In this document: positions 1 to 8,208 of the stretch, one piece after another
Position numbering within the stretch: the stretch's first letter is position 1
Layout of the letters: the number at the start of each line of letters is the position of its first letter
Assembly (NCBI RefSeq): GCF_918698085.1
Contig: NZ_CAKKLP010000004.1
Span: forward strand, 298,566 to 362,565
Reading direction: 5' to 3'
DNA from: Chryseobacterium sp. Bi04
GTDB taxonomy: Bacteria > Bacteroidota > Bacteroidia > Flavobacteriales > Weeksellaceae
Length of the DNA stretch: 64,000 nucleotides
Position numbers and translations under genes: made by a program
Notes under the pieces: generated by a model
What the model was told of the DNA's origin: nothing
Database searches by the model: none
What the model saw: the letters and a program-made list of their open reading frames with translations, nothing else

Positions 1-1
1 T

Positions 2-1123
2 ACCATTGCTGAAGAGGCAGGATTTAATGCGGACATTCCGCAAGCAAAAGATAGACATCTGCAGTCGGACAAACAAAAGGCTTACGAACAGCAGCTTTTG
101 GAAAAAAAAAATGAAGAGAAAAGAAATGCGTTAACGGACTTATCAGACTATTGGAATGACCAGAACACTCTACATTCTACTAGTAATCCTTCCGCTTCAA
201 TTTCTAATACGAGTACTCTTCAGCAATCCGATCAGAATGCCGTGAACAGTTACCGCAATGCACAGCAGACTTTGGGTTCATTCTATAGCAAGGACGATTC
301 TGAAGTCAATAACCTGAGGAAAGAAATTTCAAGACTAAAGAATGAAGCGATGCAAAACAATTCTGTTCCCGTAGGCCTTGGTATGAATGACCAGTTAGAA
401 CTGATGGAAAAATCATATCAGATGGCTGCTAAATATCTTCCAACAGCTCCAAAGCAGAAAGAGTCTGAATCAAAAGAAGATGTTGAAAAGCCTGTTGAGA
501 AGAACATTACACTGACATCGGTAAAACCGGGGCATTCCAGTGTTGTTTCCTCGCTATACAGAGAGCCGTCTGACAGTGCTTTTATTACAGGTTTGAATAA
601 GAACAGGTTTTATAACGCTCAAAATGAAAAAACGATTTTAGGCCAATCTAAAAATGCAATTAGAGGTATGGTCTATGAGACTAAGAGATTGGTTAATGAA
701 AGTACATTATCTATAAGGCTTTCAGAAGCGATGCAGCTCGGAAGTATTGAAATTCCTCCAGGCACTATGCTGGTTGCAGCAGTTAAATTTCAGGCTGGAA
801 GACTTCAGTTAAAAATCTCTTCCATCCAATCTCAAGGTAATGTCTATCCTGTGGAAATCAATATTCATGATAATGATGGACAATTGGGATTATACGTTCC
901 GTATTCACCGGAGCGGAATGCAATAGGTGATATTGTTGCCAACATGAGCCAGACTTCAGGCACCAATATTATGATGACCCAATCGGCAGGACAACAGGTT
1001 GCAGCTGATCTGAGCAGGGGAGTAGTGCAAGGATTGTCGGGTTATTTTCAAAAAAGAGTGAGACAATTAAAAATCACTGTAAAAGCTGGCCATCAGGTTT
1101 TACTCATGCCCAAAAATAACTAA
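2..1123 (+). CDS. traM: Conjugative transposon protein TraM (5' end outside window)
   Basis: TraM is an envelope component of the type IV secretion system that Bacteroidetes conjugative elements use for DNA transfer. The frame is open from base 2, so the gene starts upstream of the window; the first in-frame TTG at 98 is not a convincing start. The visible N-terminal part is a Ser/Gln/Asn-rich linker with a short charged helical stretch. The last 180 or so residues form the conserved C-terminal domain, with segments such as RLSEAMQLG and IPPGTMLVAAV and a Gln/Gly-rich end. It is 15 bp from traN, in the usual traM-traN-traO order, which makes the assignment firm. Confidence 0.88.
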   Translation, partial: TIAEEAGFNADIPQAKDRHLQSDKQKAYEQQLLEKKNEEKRNALTDLSDYWNDQNTLHSTSNPSASISNTSTLQQSDQNAVNSYRNAQQTLGSFYSKDDSEVNNLRKEISRLKNEAMQNNSVPVGLGMNDQLELMEKSYQMAAKYLPTAPKQKESESKEDVEKPVEKNITLTSVKPGHSSVVSSLYREPSDSAFITGLNKNRFYNAQNEKTILGQSKNAIRGMVYETKRLVNESTLSIRLSEAMQLGSIEIPPGTMLVAAVKFQAGRLQLKISSIQSQGNVYPVEINIHDNDGQLGLYVPYSPERNAIGDIVANMSQTSGTNIMMTQSAGQQVAADLSRGVVQGLSGYFQKRVRQLKITVKAGHQVLLMPKNN

Positions 1124-1138
1124 TAAAAAAATTAAAGA

Positions 1139-2035
1139 ATGAATACGCAAAAGAGCCATTATATTCTCATAATACTATTGCTTCTATTGGCAAGCAAGGT
1201 ATTGGGTCAGGATTCCGTGATGACTTATGTTTCATTGGAACAGGCTAAGCTGGAACCTTTCAGGTTGCAGGTTACTTACAGTAAAACGACCCATCTGGTA
1301 TTTCCTTCATCTATACGGTATGTTGATCTTGGAAGCGATCTGTTGGTTGCCAATAAGGCAGAGCCTATCGGCAATGTTCTCAGAGTCAAATCTGCAGTCA
1401 GAGATTTTGAAGAGGAAACCAATTTTTCGGTTATTACTGAAGATGGAAAATTTTACAGTTTCGATGTTTTTTACAGTGCATCTCCTGATATCCTCAGTTA
1501 CGATCTTGTAAAGATGGAGAGAAACACTGAAAATTCAACCGATGTACTTTTTGAAGATCTCAAAGGAAGCTCTTCATCTTTCACAGAATTGATTATGGAA
1601 AACCTGTATCGTAAGAGCAAAAAAGAAATAAAGCATATTGCAGCAAAGAGCTTCGGTATTCAGTTTTCTGTTCGTGCATTACATGTCAATGACAATAAAT
1701 TCTACTTTACCCTGCAAGTTGATAACAAAAGCAATGTAGAGTATGATATTGAATTAATCAATTTTAAAATTGTAGATAAGAAGAATTTAAAGAGAACTGT
1801 TATTCAGGATAAGCTGTTACAACCAACCAGGATTTATTCGCCGGTGATGACCTCAAAACATAATTCGAGTGTAACAGTTGTTTATTTACTGGAGCAGTTT
1901 ACCCTGTTAAAGGATCAGGTGTTAGAAATTGAAGTTCTGGAAAGAAATGGAGGGCGGCATCAAAAAGTTCAACTTGAGAATAAGGAGCTGATCAATGCAA
2001 GACTGATCAATAGTTTAAATTTTAAAACCAATTGA
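1139..2035 (+). CDS. traN: Conjugative transposon protein TraN
   Basis: TraN (DUF4138-type) of the Bacteroidetes conjugation apparatus, 298 residues, about the normal family length. An N-terminal hydrophobic helix (ILIILLLLLASKVLG, residues 9-23) is a signal peptide, so it is exported to the periplasm or outer membrane, where TraN is thought to act with TraM and TraO (VirB9-like role by analogy). The rest is beta-rich. It ends one base before the traO ATG, so translation is probably coupled. ATG at 1139 is the only start that keeps the signal peptide. Confidence 0.88.
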   Translation: MNTQKSHYILIILLLLLASKVLGQDSVMTYVSLEQAKLEPFRLQVTYSKTTHLVFPSSIRYVDLGSDLLVANKAEPIGNVLRVKSAVRDFEEETNFSVITEDGKFYSFDVFYSASPDILSYDLVKMERNTENSTDVLFEDLKGSSSSFTELIMENLYRKSKKEIKHIAAKSFGIQFSVRALHVNDNKFYFTLQVDNKSNVEYDIELINFKIVDKKNLKRTVIQDKLLQPTRIYSPVMTSKHNSSVTVVYLLEQFTLLKDQVLEIEVLERNGGRHQKVQLENKELINARLINSLNFKTN

Positions 2036-2036
2036 G

Positions 2037-2597
2037 ATGAACAAATTATTGATAGCAATACTTTTCATAAGTACAATGAATGTAAAATCATTTGCCCAGC
2101 AGATGATTCCCGGACAAACCGGTGTTGAAATTTCCTATTCAGTATTTCCAAAATCTCCTAAAAAGCAAAATTATATAGTAAGTATGGGGTTTGTTTCTTA
2201 CGTAAAGAATGGGAATTACTTTTTTGGTCTGGCAGAATATAGCAGGAAAAATTATAAATACACCAACTATGCTATTCCGATAGATACATTTCTGCTGGGC
2301 GGTGGCTACAGCTTTTATGTATGGGGAGATTTCATGAGAAATGTCAATCTTAATCTAGGAATTGGAGCACTGGTTGGTTATGAGCAGGTTAATGGAGGTA
2401 ATGAATTAATTTACGATGGCTCAATGCTTAGCTCTGCAGATCAACTTATTTATGGTGTGGGTGGTAAGTTGTTGCTTGAAAGCTATCTGACGGAACATTG
2501 GGTATTTCTTGTGAACGGGCAGCTGCGCTTTTTAAAAAATAGTCAAATGGCACAGTTTCACCCTCTGTTGGGTTTTGGAATAAGATATAATTTTTAA
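2037..2597 (+). CDS. traO: Conjugal transfer protein TraO
   Basis: TraO of the conjugative transposon transfer operon, 186 residues. It has a signal peptide ending near FAQQ (residues 19-22), then alternating strands rich in Gly and aromatic residues (GGGYSFYVWG, LGIGALVGYEQ) ending in RYNF with a terminal aromatic, as in small outer-membrane beta-barrels. The gene lies one base after traN and 12 bp before the traQ-like gene. The barrel topology is inferred from residue pattern; the family call rests on sequence and position. Confidence 0.85.
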   Translation: MNKLLIAILFISTMNVKSFAQQMIPGQTGVEISYSVFPKSPKKQNYIVSMGFVSYVKNGNYFFGLAEYSRKNYKYTNYAIPIDTFLLGGGYSFYVWGDFMRNVNLNLGIGALVGYEQVNGGNELIYDGSMLSSADQLIYGVGGKLLLESYLTEHWVFLVNGQLRFLKNSQMAQFHPLLGFGIRYNF

Positions 2598-2609
2598 AAA
2601 TAATATAAA

Positions 2610-3056
2610 ATGAAAAATATAATTAGTAATAAAATTAAAACACTATTCAAGTTTTCTTTAATACTGTACATTATCGGATTACTTGTTCAATCTTGCCAGA
2701 AAGATGATTTAGAAATTCAGCAGAATTTTCCTTTTGAAGTGTCTGTTATGCCGGTTCCTAAGGACATAGCTAAAGATGATTATGTTGAGATACGTATTAC
2801 AATACTTCCTGAAGGTAATTTTTCTGACACGAAATATTATCTGAGGTATTTTCAGTTTGAAGGAACAGGAAAGCTGCAGTATTATAATACAAAGCCCTAT
2901 TTTCCTGATGATAGCTATCCTCTTTATGAGAAAGAGTTCAGATTGTATTATACTTCAACCTCGGAAGTTTCACAATCATTTACGGTATGGATCTCTGATA
3001 GTTTTGGAAATGAGAAGAAAATTGAATTTCAGTTTAACAACAAAAAAATAGAATAA
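2610..3056 (+). CDS. traQ: TraQ-like DUF3872 lipoprotein of the conjugation operon
   Basis: A 148-residue exported protein with a lipobox-like end to its hydrophobic N-terminus (IIGLLVQSCQKDD, Cys at residue 29), so probably a lipoprotein. The remainder resembles the DUF3872/TraQ family that closes the tra operon of CTnDOT-like elements: a single beta-sandwich-like domain with an FPFEVSVMP segment near the start of the mature part. It is the last transfer gene here and is followed by hairpins at 3125-3208. The exact function of TraQ in transfer is not known. Confidence 0.75.
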   Translation: MKNIISNKIKTLFKFSLILYIIGLLVQSCQKDDLEIQQNFPFEVSVMPVPKDIAKDDYVEIRITILPEGNFSDTKYYLRYFQFEGTGKLQYYNTKPYFPDDSYPLYEKEFRLYYTSTSEVSQSFTVWISDSFGNEKKIEFQFNNKKIE

Positions 3057-3124
3057 CAAATCAAGTGTCTTTAGCTGATAAATTTTTGATAAAAGGGGAG
3101 AATTAGAATTATGTTTTAATGCTT

Positions 3125-3166
3125 GCGAAAAGATGGTTGACCATTGAAGGGCAATCACCTTTTCGC
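3125..3166. repeat. Imperfect long hairpin after the tra operon
   Basis: GCGAAAAG and CTTTTCGC form an 8-bp inverted repeat about 25 bases apart, with a possible inner ATTG/CAAT pair. It lies between the last tra gene and a better terminator at 3175-3212. It may be part of an operon-end RNA structure; no function can be assigned. Confidence 0.4.
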
Positions 3167-3174
3167 GACGTCAC

Positions 3175-3212
3175 AAGAATCCAGGCCGATTATTGGCTCT
3201 GGATTCTTTATT
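3175..3212. terminator. Intrinsic terminator between the tra operon and radC-like gene
   Basis: AAGAATCCAG and CTGGATTCTT make a perfect 10-bp stem, extended by GCC/GGC with one bulge, followed on the plus strand by TTATTTTT. It sits between convergent genes and can end transcription of the tra operon on the plus strand. The minus strand lacks an obvious U tract of the same quality. Confidence 0.7.
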
Positions 3213-3231
3213 TTTCAAAAGGTTAAGATTC

Positions 3232-3675
3232 TTATAATATACCTTCATCTGCGAAAGAGAAGGAGTCCATAGAGGTTATTATACAATGATCCAATAAATT
3301 AATATTTAATAGTTGTCCTGCTTCCTTTATTTTCTGTGTAATGTTTATGTCCTCACGGGAAGGTGCCAGGTTACCGGAAGGGTGGTTATGAGCTATAATA
3401 AATGACACGGCATTGCATAATAAAGCTCCCTGCATAATAATTCTTATATCAACCAGAGAAGAGGTAATCCCGGATTCTGATATTTTTTGTATTCCTAAAA
3501 CCTTATTGGCCTGATTCATATACATTGAATAAAATGACTCTCTGTAATCGATCTGATCTGCATCAAAATGTTCCCGGAAAATATCTGTAGCATCCTGTGA
3601 GTTCAGTACTTTTTTTTCGGTATTTCCTTTTCTTGTATAGATTAATTTGATCTCATTCACTATATTATATTTCAT
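3232..3675 (-). CDS. RadC-like JAB (JAMM) domain protein
   Basis: A 147-residue single-domain member of the RadC/JAB family (DUF2466), with the JAMM metal-site signature HNHPSG followed by PSREDI. RadC-like proteins of this short form are carried by many Bacteroidetes mobile elements; they lack the N-terminal helix-hairpin-helix of chromosomal RadC, and their biochemical role is unsettled. ATG at 3675 is preferred to the upstream GTG at 3693. The opposite orientation to the tra operon and the terminator between them show separate transcription. A GCTCTG/CAGAGC inverted repeat lies just upstream (3683-3701). Confidence 0.85.
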   Translation of the reverse strand: MKYNIVNEIKLIYTRKGNTEKKVLNSQDATDIFREHFDADQIDYRESFYSMYMNQANKVLGIQKISESGITSSLVDIRIIMQGALLCNAVSFIIAHNHPSGNLAPSREDINITQKIKEAGQLLNINLLDHCIITSMDSFSFADEGIL

Positions 3676-3900
3676 TGTTATTGCTCTGAGCACGGCAGAG
3701 CCTTGTATTTCCCGTACTTAAGTTAAACAGCATTTATTTAAAATATGATTGAACTGCTCCGTACCTGTTTTATTAGGTCAAAAGCTTTTCAATCTTCTCT
3801 CCTTCCTTTTCTCTCCAAGCCTTGTCAGGCTTTAATCAATATTTTTCAAAAGAAAACCGGAAAAAAGAAAGCAGATATGAAGTGTTGACAATGAAAAAAG

Positions 3901-4035
3901 TCAAAAGGAAACGGAATAATTGGAGGGTACCTTGAGGGAGGAAACCGTTTATGCCGTAGTCTTTTGAGGGCACAAGCGATGGCTGGCAACAATACCTTAG
4001 CTGCCTTTTTACCGATTTTTTCTGAAAAAAAATAG
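3901..4035 (+). other. Short open frame, possibly a conserved small peptide or its remnant
   Basis: Between in-frame stops at 3889 and 4033 there is a 44-codon frame with unusually protein-like composition (segments GGYLEGGNRLCRSLL and AQAMAGNNTLAAFLPIF). It has no good ATG start: the only in-frame ATG is internal, in AQAM. GC content is higher than in the flanks. It could be the tail of a decayed ICE gene, or a structured RNA that merely translates well. I do not recognise the family with certainty. Confidence 0.25.
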
Positions 4036-4152
4036 AAATTATGCTATCCATCCCTGTAAAGAACAATTATGAAAACTGTTGATAATTTGAGTTAGGATAT
4101 GATTTCGTACTACCGGACACCTTATTTAAATATATTATTAGATTATAAAACT

Positions 4153-4218
4153 TGCCTTTATCGGCAAAAATCCATAAATTTTCTTTCGTTTAATTATCAA
4201 TTTTTGCCGATAAAGGCA
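4153..4218. repeat. 18-bp perfect inverted repeat of TGCC-N6-GGCA sites
   Basis: TGCCTTTATCGGCAAAAA (4153-4170) is repeated in inverted orientation at 4201-4218, 30 bp away. Each arm contains a near-palindrome TGCC-N6-GGCA, and the repeat continues inward imperfectly for several bases. Paired palindromic sites suggest an operator or recombinase-binding site rather than a terminator, since there is no U tract. It lies 270 bp before a small gene and the recombinase. Confidence 0.65.
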
Positions 4219-4485
4219 TTGTAAAATATTTAAGAAGACTATTTTTCGTGTTGCTACTAGAATCCATTTTAATTATTTGCTCCAATCCTTTTTTAAATAA
4301 CAGTGATCAAGCAAATTAATATTTGTTCTTGCATATCTTACAAAAATTAGATGTTTTTGATGGAAAAAAGCTATGGTTAATTAACTTCAACAGAACGCCA
4401 TCATATCCATTCTGAAGACATTTCAATACATCCCAGGATTGATGATCTATATTAATAATGATTTATAATCATTAAGCCAATCATC

Positions 4486-4698
4486 ATGAAAAAACATAAA
4501 GAACATAGTAAGGGATCATATTCGGGCGTCAAAAAATATATTCCATCTATTGAATTAAAGAGAATTCCTCCTGATAAAGCCTTGTCAGTTCTGAGAAAGT
4601 CGGGTTATGATGTAAACGAGGAACAATCAGAAGAAATAATGGAGTTTTTATATATTGTTGTAAAACTTACCCTTAAAGAATTTTTTACATCTGACTGA
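4486..4698 (+). CDS. Small ICE-encoded protein, function unknown
   Basis: A 70-residue basic-to-acidic protein: the first 30 residues are Lys/Ser/His-rich, and the rest contains two likely helices (PPDKALSVLRKSGYDV and QSEEIMEFLYIVVKL). No enzyme motif is visible. The next gene is the recombinase, starting 100 bp downstream, so it may be a recombination accessory or regulatory protein of the element; that is inference from position only. It starts with ATG followed by several Lys codons, as real short genes often do. Confidence 0.6.
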   Translation: MKKHKEHSKGSYSGVKKYIPSIELKRIPPDKALSVLRKSGYDVNEEQSEEIMEFLYIVVKLTLKEFFTSD

Positions 4699-4798
4699 TT
4701 ATTTGTATTTTAGTGACATATTAGAATGATGAATTTCTACGGTGACTTTTTTTTCAGTGTTACCACCTAAAATTTTTTTTAATGAAATCATCAACACT

Positions 4799-6361
4799 AT
4801 GAATATAGCAGATCTATACATCCGAGTCTCCACTGATGAACAGGCTGAAAAAGGCTATTCCCAGAGAGATCAGAACGAGAGACTACGTAAATATTGTGAA
4901 AACAACAATATATTAATCAACAAGGTCATTTACGAAGATCATTCAGCCAAGAGCTTTGAACGCCCTGAATGGAAAAAATATCTGATTGAAATCAAAAAGA
5001 GAAGTCATAAAAGCAGTCTTGTTCTGTTTACGAAATGGGACCGGTTTAGCCGTAATACTGGAGATGCTTATCAAATGATCAGCCTTCTCCAGAAAAACCA
5101 CATCATTCCTCAAGCCATTGAACAACCGTTGGATATGTCAGTTCCTGAAAATAAGTTGATGTTGGCAATTTATTTATCAACCCCTGAAGTTGAAAATGAT
5201 AGAAGAGCCTTGAATACATTCCATGGAATGAGAAGAGCAAAAAAGGAGGGGCGATTGATGGGAATAGCTCCTTACGGATATGTTAACAGAAGTCACGAAG
5301 ATGGTAAAAAGTATATTGCCATAAAAGAACCGGAGGCTTCAAATATTATATGGGCATTTAATGAGATTTCGAAAGGGCATATTCCTGCTGACCATGTGAG
5401 ATTGCAAATGAATAAAAGAGAGGGTGTTTCTATGTCGAGAAGCGCATTTGCCAAAGCCATGAGAAATCCGGTGTATTGCGGTAAGATTTATATAGAAGAT
5501 TATAAGCAGGAAGAAGCTTATTATATTGATGGAAAACACGAAGCGTTAATTAGCGAAAGACTGTTTTATCAAGCGCAGCAGATCATGGACAAAAAAAGAA
5601 GAGTAGAAGGTCCGGGAGGACGTGTATTTGGAAATGACCGTTTTCCGCTTCGAGGTCTTTTGATCTGTCCGAGATGTGGAAAGAATCTTACTGCAAGTGG
5701 TGCCAAAGGTAAATCTAAAACCTATTATTACTATCACTGCCATTATAAGTGCGGGTTTAGATTTAACTCCGAAAGATTAAATGAACTGTTTGAAAATGAA
5801 ATTTCAAAATTGGAATATAATCCAATGATCAAAGACCTGATGAAAGAGATCCTTTTAGACAATTATAAGCAGTTCACTTACGATATAGATGTGAAAAGAA
5901 AATCTATTTCAAAAGAGATCAGTTTGCTCAATGAAAAAATTTTTAATGCGAGGGATAAATATCTCGCCGATAAGTTAGATGAAGATGATTATAAAGAGAT
6001 AAAAATGCTCACAAAAACCCAAATCGAACAGCTAGAATTGGAACTTCAGCACATTGTCTCAGAAAGTAAAGAACTTGACATCAAGACAAAAATAGAAAAC
6101 GCTCTAGATTCAATGGAAAACCTTTCAAACCTTTACCAGCAGGGTGATCTGCTTACAAAAAGAACGATAGGGTGTTTAATATTTCCTCAAAAAGTCGAAT
6201 TTGACGGAAAAAGTTTTCAAACACCTAAAATGAATATTGTTGCTCAATGTATCTACCAGTATAACAGTGGATTAGGAAATAAAAAAAACCGACATAAGAG
6301 AGTGAAAACTTCTAATGTCGGTCTAGTGACCTCGACAGGATTCAAACCTGTAACCTTCTGA
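4799..6361 (+). CDS. Large serine recombinase (ICE integrase)
   Basis: A 520-residue large serine recombinase that should catalyse integration and excision of the element. The resolvase catalytic domain covers residues 1-150, with the nucleophile Ser in YIRVSTDEQ; a recombinase domain follows (about 170-270), then a zinc ribbon with CPRCG and CHYKCG (about 285-330), and a coiled-coil region rich in Glu/Lys (about 370-450). ATG at 4799 matches the family N-terminus; an in-frame GTG at 4742 would add 19 unlikely residues. The last 12 codons lie antisense inside the tRNA-Arg gene, so the C-terminal tail is set by the attachment site. Confidence 0.92.
   Translation: MNIADLYIRVSTDEQAEKGYSQRDQNERLRKYCENNNILINKVIYEDHSAKSFERPEWKKYLIEIKKRSHKSSLVLFTKWDRFSRNTGDAYQMISLLQKNHIIPQAIEQPLDMSVPENKLMLAIYLSTPEVENDRRALNTFHGMRRAKKEGRLMGIAPYGYVNRSHEDGKKYIAIKEPEASNIIWAFNEISKGHIPADHVRLQMNKREGVSMSRSAFAKAMRNPVYCGKIYIEDYKQEEAYYIDGKHEALISERLFYQAQQIMDKKRRVEGPGGRVFGNDRFPLRGLLICPRCGKNLTASGAKGKSKTYYYYHCHYKCGFRFNSERLNELFENEISKLEYNPMIKDLMKEILLDNYKQFTYDIDVKRKSISKEISLLNEKIFNARDKYLADKLDEDDYKEIKMLTKTQIEQLELELQHIVSESKELDIKTKIENALDSMENLSNLYQQGDLLTKRTIGCLIFPQKVEFDGKSFQTPKMNIVAQCIYQYNSGLGNKKNRHKRVKTSNVGLVTSTGFKPVTF
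6281..6322 (-). terminator. Terminator of tRNA-Arg, inside the recombinase coding region
   Basis: Read on the minus strand, ACCGACAT and ATGTCGGT form a perfect 8-bp stem with a 19-base loop, followed directly by eight T residues. It begins 4 bases past the 3' end of the tRNA. It therefore terminates tRNA transcription while being encoded within the last codons of the recombinase gene on the ICE side. Confidence 0.75.
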
Positions 6362-6400
6362 GCCGTAATCAGATGCGCTATTCAGTTGCGCCACGAGGCC
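6327..6400 (-). tRNA. tRNA-Arg (anticodon ACG)
   Basis: On the minus strand the 74 bases fold as a cloverleaf: acceptor GGCCTCG with CGAGGTC, D-stem GCGC/GCGC, anticodon stem TCTGA/TCAGA with loop TTACGGC (anticodon ACG), and T-stem ACAGG/CCTGT with loop TTTGAAT. Discriminator A; CCA is not encoded, as is usual in this phylum. The 5' part faces the chromosome and the 3' part (6327 to about 6361) faces the ICE and overlaps the recombinase stop codon, as expected when an element integrates into a tRNA 3' end and restores it. Confidence 0.95.
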
Positions 6401-6427
6401 GGTGTTACCTTGTTGTTTAAGGGTTTG

Positions 6428-6435
6428 CAAATATA
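6428..6435 (-). promoter_or_regulatory. -7 element of the tRNA-Arg promoter
   Basis: On the minus strand TATATTTG matches the Bacteroidetes -7 consensus TAnnTTTG, 28 bases upstream of the mature tRNA 5' end. A clear -33 TTTG is not seen at the ideal spacing. Confidence 0.55.
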
Positions 6436-6459
6436 GCACTTTTTTCTTTTCTTTGAAAG

Positions 6460-7506
6460 ATGAAACAAAGAATTTTACTTCTATTCACGGTTTTTTCGCT
6501 AATTGCCTGTAAAAGAGAATCAAAAATTTCGTCCTTAGATTGGACCCATATCTCCAATCGTACCCAATTTAAAGAGCATGACGGGGCTCTGCAACTGAAA
6601 TCGGGAAATTTTACCTATAATTTTAATAAAAACCAGACTCCTTTTAAGAAAATCATCCTGTTAAATGCGAGTATGGCTGGCTATATTTCAGCCCTTGGAG
6701 CAGAAAACCTAATCATTGGAGTTTCAAGTCCGGAGTATATTTATTCGGAAAAAATTCTGAACCTGCTTAAAGAAGGAAAGATCCAAAATGTAGGGAGTGA
6801 GCAGAAATACGATGTAGAGAAGATTATTTCTATGAAACCGGATGCTATTTTTACCAATCATATTGCAAGTTTCGATAATACATACGAACTGTTAAAAAAT
6901 AACGGAATTCAGGTGATATTTCTCGATGAGTACATGGAGCAGCAACCCTTGGAAAAAACAGCATATATAAAGCTTTTCGGAGAATTTTTAGGAAAAGAAA
7001 AAGAAGCGGAGGCAACATACCAGGAAGTGGAAAAGAATTATGGTGATCTGAAAAAGCTGGCATTAAAAGCAAAAGAAAAACCTGTTGTTTTAGCTAATGA
7101 AATGTATGGTAATGTATGGTATCTTCCGGGGGGTAATACCTCTGTTGCCCATTATATTGCTGATGCCAATGCTTCCTATATCTTAAAGGACAATAAAGAT
7201 GAAAAGGCTTTAACGATGAGCTTTGAAGAAGTCTACGCAAAAACAGGCAATGTACAGTATTGGGTGAATGCAGGAAGCCACGCTTCTAAAAAAGAAATGC
7301 TGAAAATGAATGCTTTCTATGGAAAACTGGATGTATTCAATAAAGGGAAAATATATACCATTGCCGGAAAAGAAAAACAAAAAGCCAATGATTTCTTTGA
7401 AAGTGGAGTGGTGAGAGCAGATCTTATCCTTAAAGATTATATTAAAATCTTCCATCCCGAACTTCTGCCGGATTATCAGCTAACCTATATGAAAGAGTTG
7501 CAGTAA
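6460..7506 (+). CDS. ABC-type cobalamin/Fe3+-siderophore substrate-binding lipoprotein
   Basis: A 348-residue periplasmic binding lipoprotein: signal peptide with lipobox (FSLIAC, Cys at residue 17), then a two-lobed helical-backbone metal receptor domain of the BtuF/FepB class. Visible marks are LGAENLIIGVSS in lobe one, EKIISMKPDAIFTN, and FGEFLGKEKEAEATY in the connecting helix. No permease or ATPase gene lies beside it, so the partner transporter is elsewhere. Ligand cannot be told from sequence. It is the first chromosomal gene past the tRNA and starts 59 bp from it. Confidence 0.82.
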   Translation: MKQRILLLFTVFSLIACKRESKISSLDWTHISNRTQFKEHDGALQLKSGNFTYNFNKNQTPFKKIILLNASMAGYISALGAENLIIGVSSPEYIYSEKILNLLKEGKIQNVGSEQKYDVEKIISMKPDAIFTNHIASFDNTYELLKNNGIQVIFLDEYMEQQPLEKTAYIKLFGEFLGKEKEAEATYQEVEKNYGDLKKLALKAKEKPVVLANEMYGNVWYLPGGNTSVAHYIADANASYILKDNKDEKALTMSFEEVYAKTGNVQYWVNAGSHASKKEMLKMNAFYGKLDVFNKGKIYTIAGKEKQKANDFFESGVVRADLILKDYIKIFHPELLPDYQLTYMKELQ

Positions 7507-7529
7507 CTCGTACTATTTGCTTATTTTTG
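7498..7529 (+). promoter_or_regulatory. Candidate promoter of mtgA
   Basis: TTG at 7498-7500 and TATTTTTG at 7522-7529 are separated by 21 bases and fit the TTTG / TAnnTTTG Bacteroidetes promoter pattern. The mtgA start is 21 bases downstream. Confidence 0.4.
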
Positions 7530-7550
7530 CACTTCCTTTTACGATAACTT

Positions 7551-8195
7551 ATGTGGAAAAAAATTAAACAGCTGATTTTCATTGTTCTTGTTCTGAATGT
7601 CGTTTTTATCATTTGGGGTAGATTTTTCAATCCGCCTGTTACCATTACCCAGATAGGAGGGCTTTTTGAGTACGGAAAATTACACAGAGATTATATTTCC
7701 TATGATGAAATGGGAAATAATGTGAAAAAGGCAGTCATTGCTTCCGAAGATCAGAAATTCTTTGATCATAACGGATTCGATTATACTGCGATTGAAAAAG
7801 CAATGAAGCATAATGAACAGGGCAAAAAAATAAGAGGAGGAAGTACGATTTCCCAACAGACGGCAAAAAATGTTTTTCTTTGGCAGGGCAGAAGCTGGAT
7901 AAGAAAAGGATTGGAAGCCGTATATACCTTTATTATTGAAAAAGTATGGAGCAAAGATATTATCCTTGAAAGGTACCTGAACTCTATTGAAATGGGGCAG
8001 GGTGTATTTGGAGTAGAAGCTGCAGCTCAATATTATTTTGGTAAATCATCCAGGGATTTAAGTGCTTCAGATGCAGCGTGGATTGCCGCAGTATTGCCCA
8101 ATCCGAAAAAATATGATCCTAAAAATCCATCTCCTTATTTAAGGAAGAAACATAATTGGATCATGAGGCAGATGAGGAATGTGAGTTTGAAATAG
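7551..8195 (+). CDS. mtgA: Monofunctional peptidoglycan transglycosylase
   Basis: Polymerises lipid II into glycan strands at the inner membrane. The 214-residue protein has one N-terminal membrane helix (residues 7-22) and a GT51 domain. Catalytic Glu66 lies in IASEDQKFFDH; the second GT51 motif RGGSTISQQTAKN and the ILERYLNSIEMG motif are intact. There is no transpeptidase domain, and the length is normal for MtgA. The next gene follows in 13 bp, so the two are probably cotranscribed. Confidence 0.93.
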   Translation: MWKKIKQLIFIVLVLNVVFIIWGRFFNPPVTITQIGGLFEYGKLHRDYISYDEMGNNVKKAVIASEDQKFFDHNGFDYTAIEKAMKHNEQGKKIRGGSTISQQTAKNVFLWQGRSWIRKGLEAVYTFIIEKVWSKDIILERYLNSIEMGQGVFGVEAAAQYYFGKSSRDLSASDAAWIAAVLPNPKKYDPKNPSPYLRKKHNWIMRQMRNVSLK

Positions 8196-8208
8196 TATCT
8201 TTGTACTA

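Larger units (their letters stand above)
3676..4485. other. Gene-poor right arm of the ICE
   Basis: About 800 bases without a convincing gene. It holds a 6-bp hairpin near the radC start (3683-3701), a locally GC-richer block with a 44-codon open frame at 3901-4035, and an 18-bp perfect inverted repeat (4153-4218). The ORF on the minus strand at 3836-4066 has no family features and lies over the plus-strand frame. The stretch is probably regulatory or attachment-associated DNA of the element. Confidence 0.6.

Noticed and set aside
3836..4066. Minus-strand 76-codon ORF in the ICE arm
   Set aside because: Low-complexity translation with no family feature, and it overlies the better plus-strand frame.
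4742..4798. Upstream GTG start extending the recombinase by 19 codons
   Set aside because: The added residues (FSVLPPKIFFNEI) do not belong to the family; ATG 4799 matches the catalytic N-terminus.
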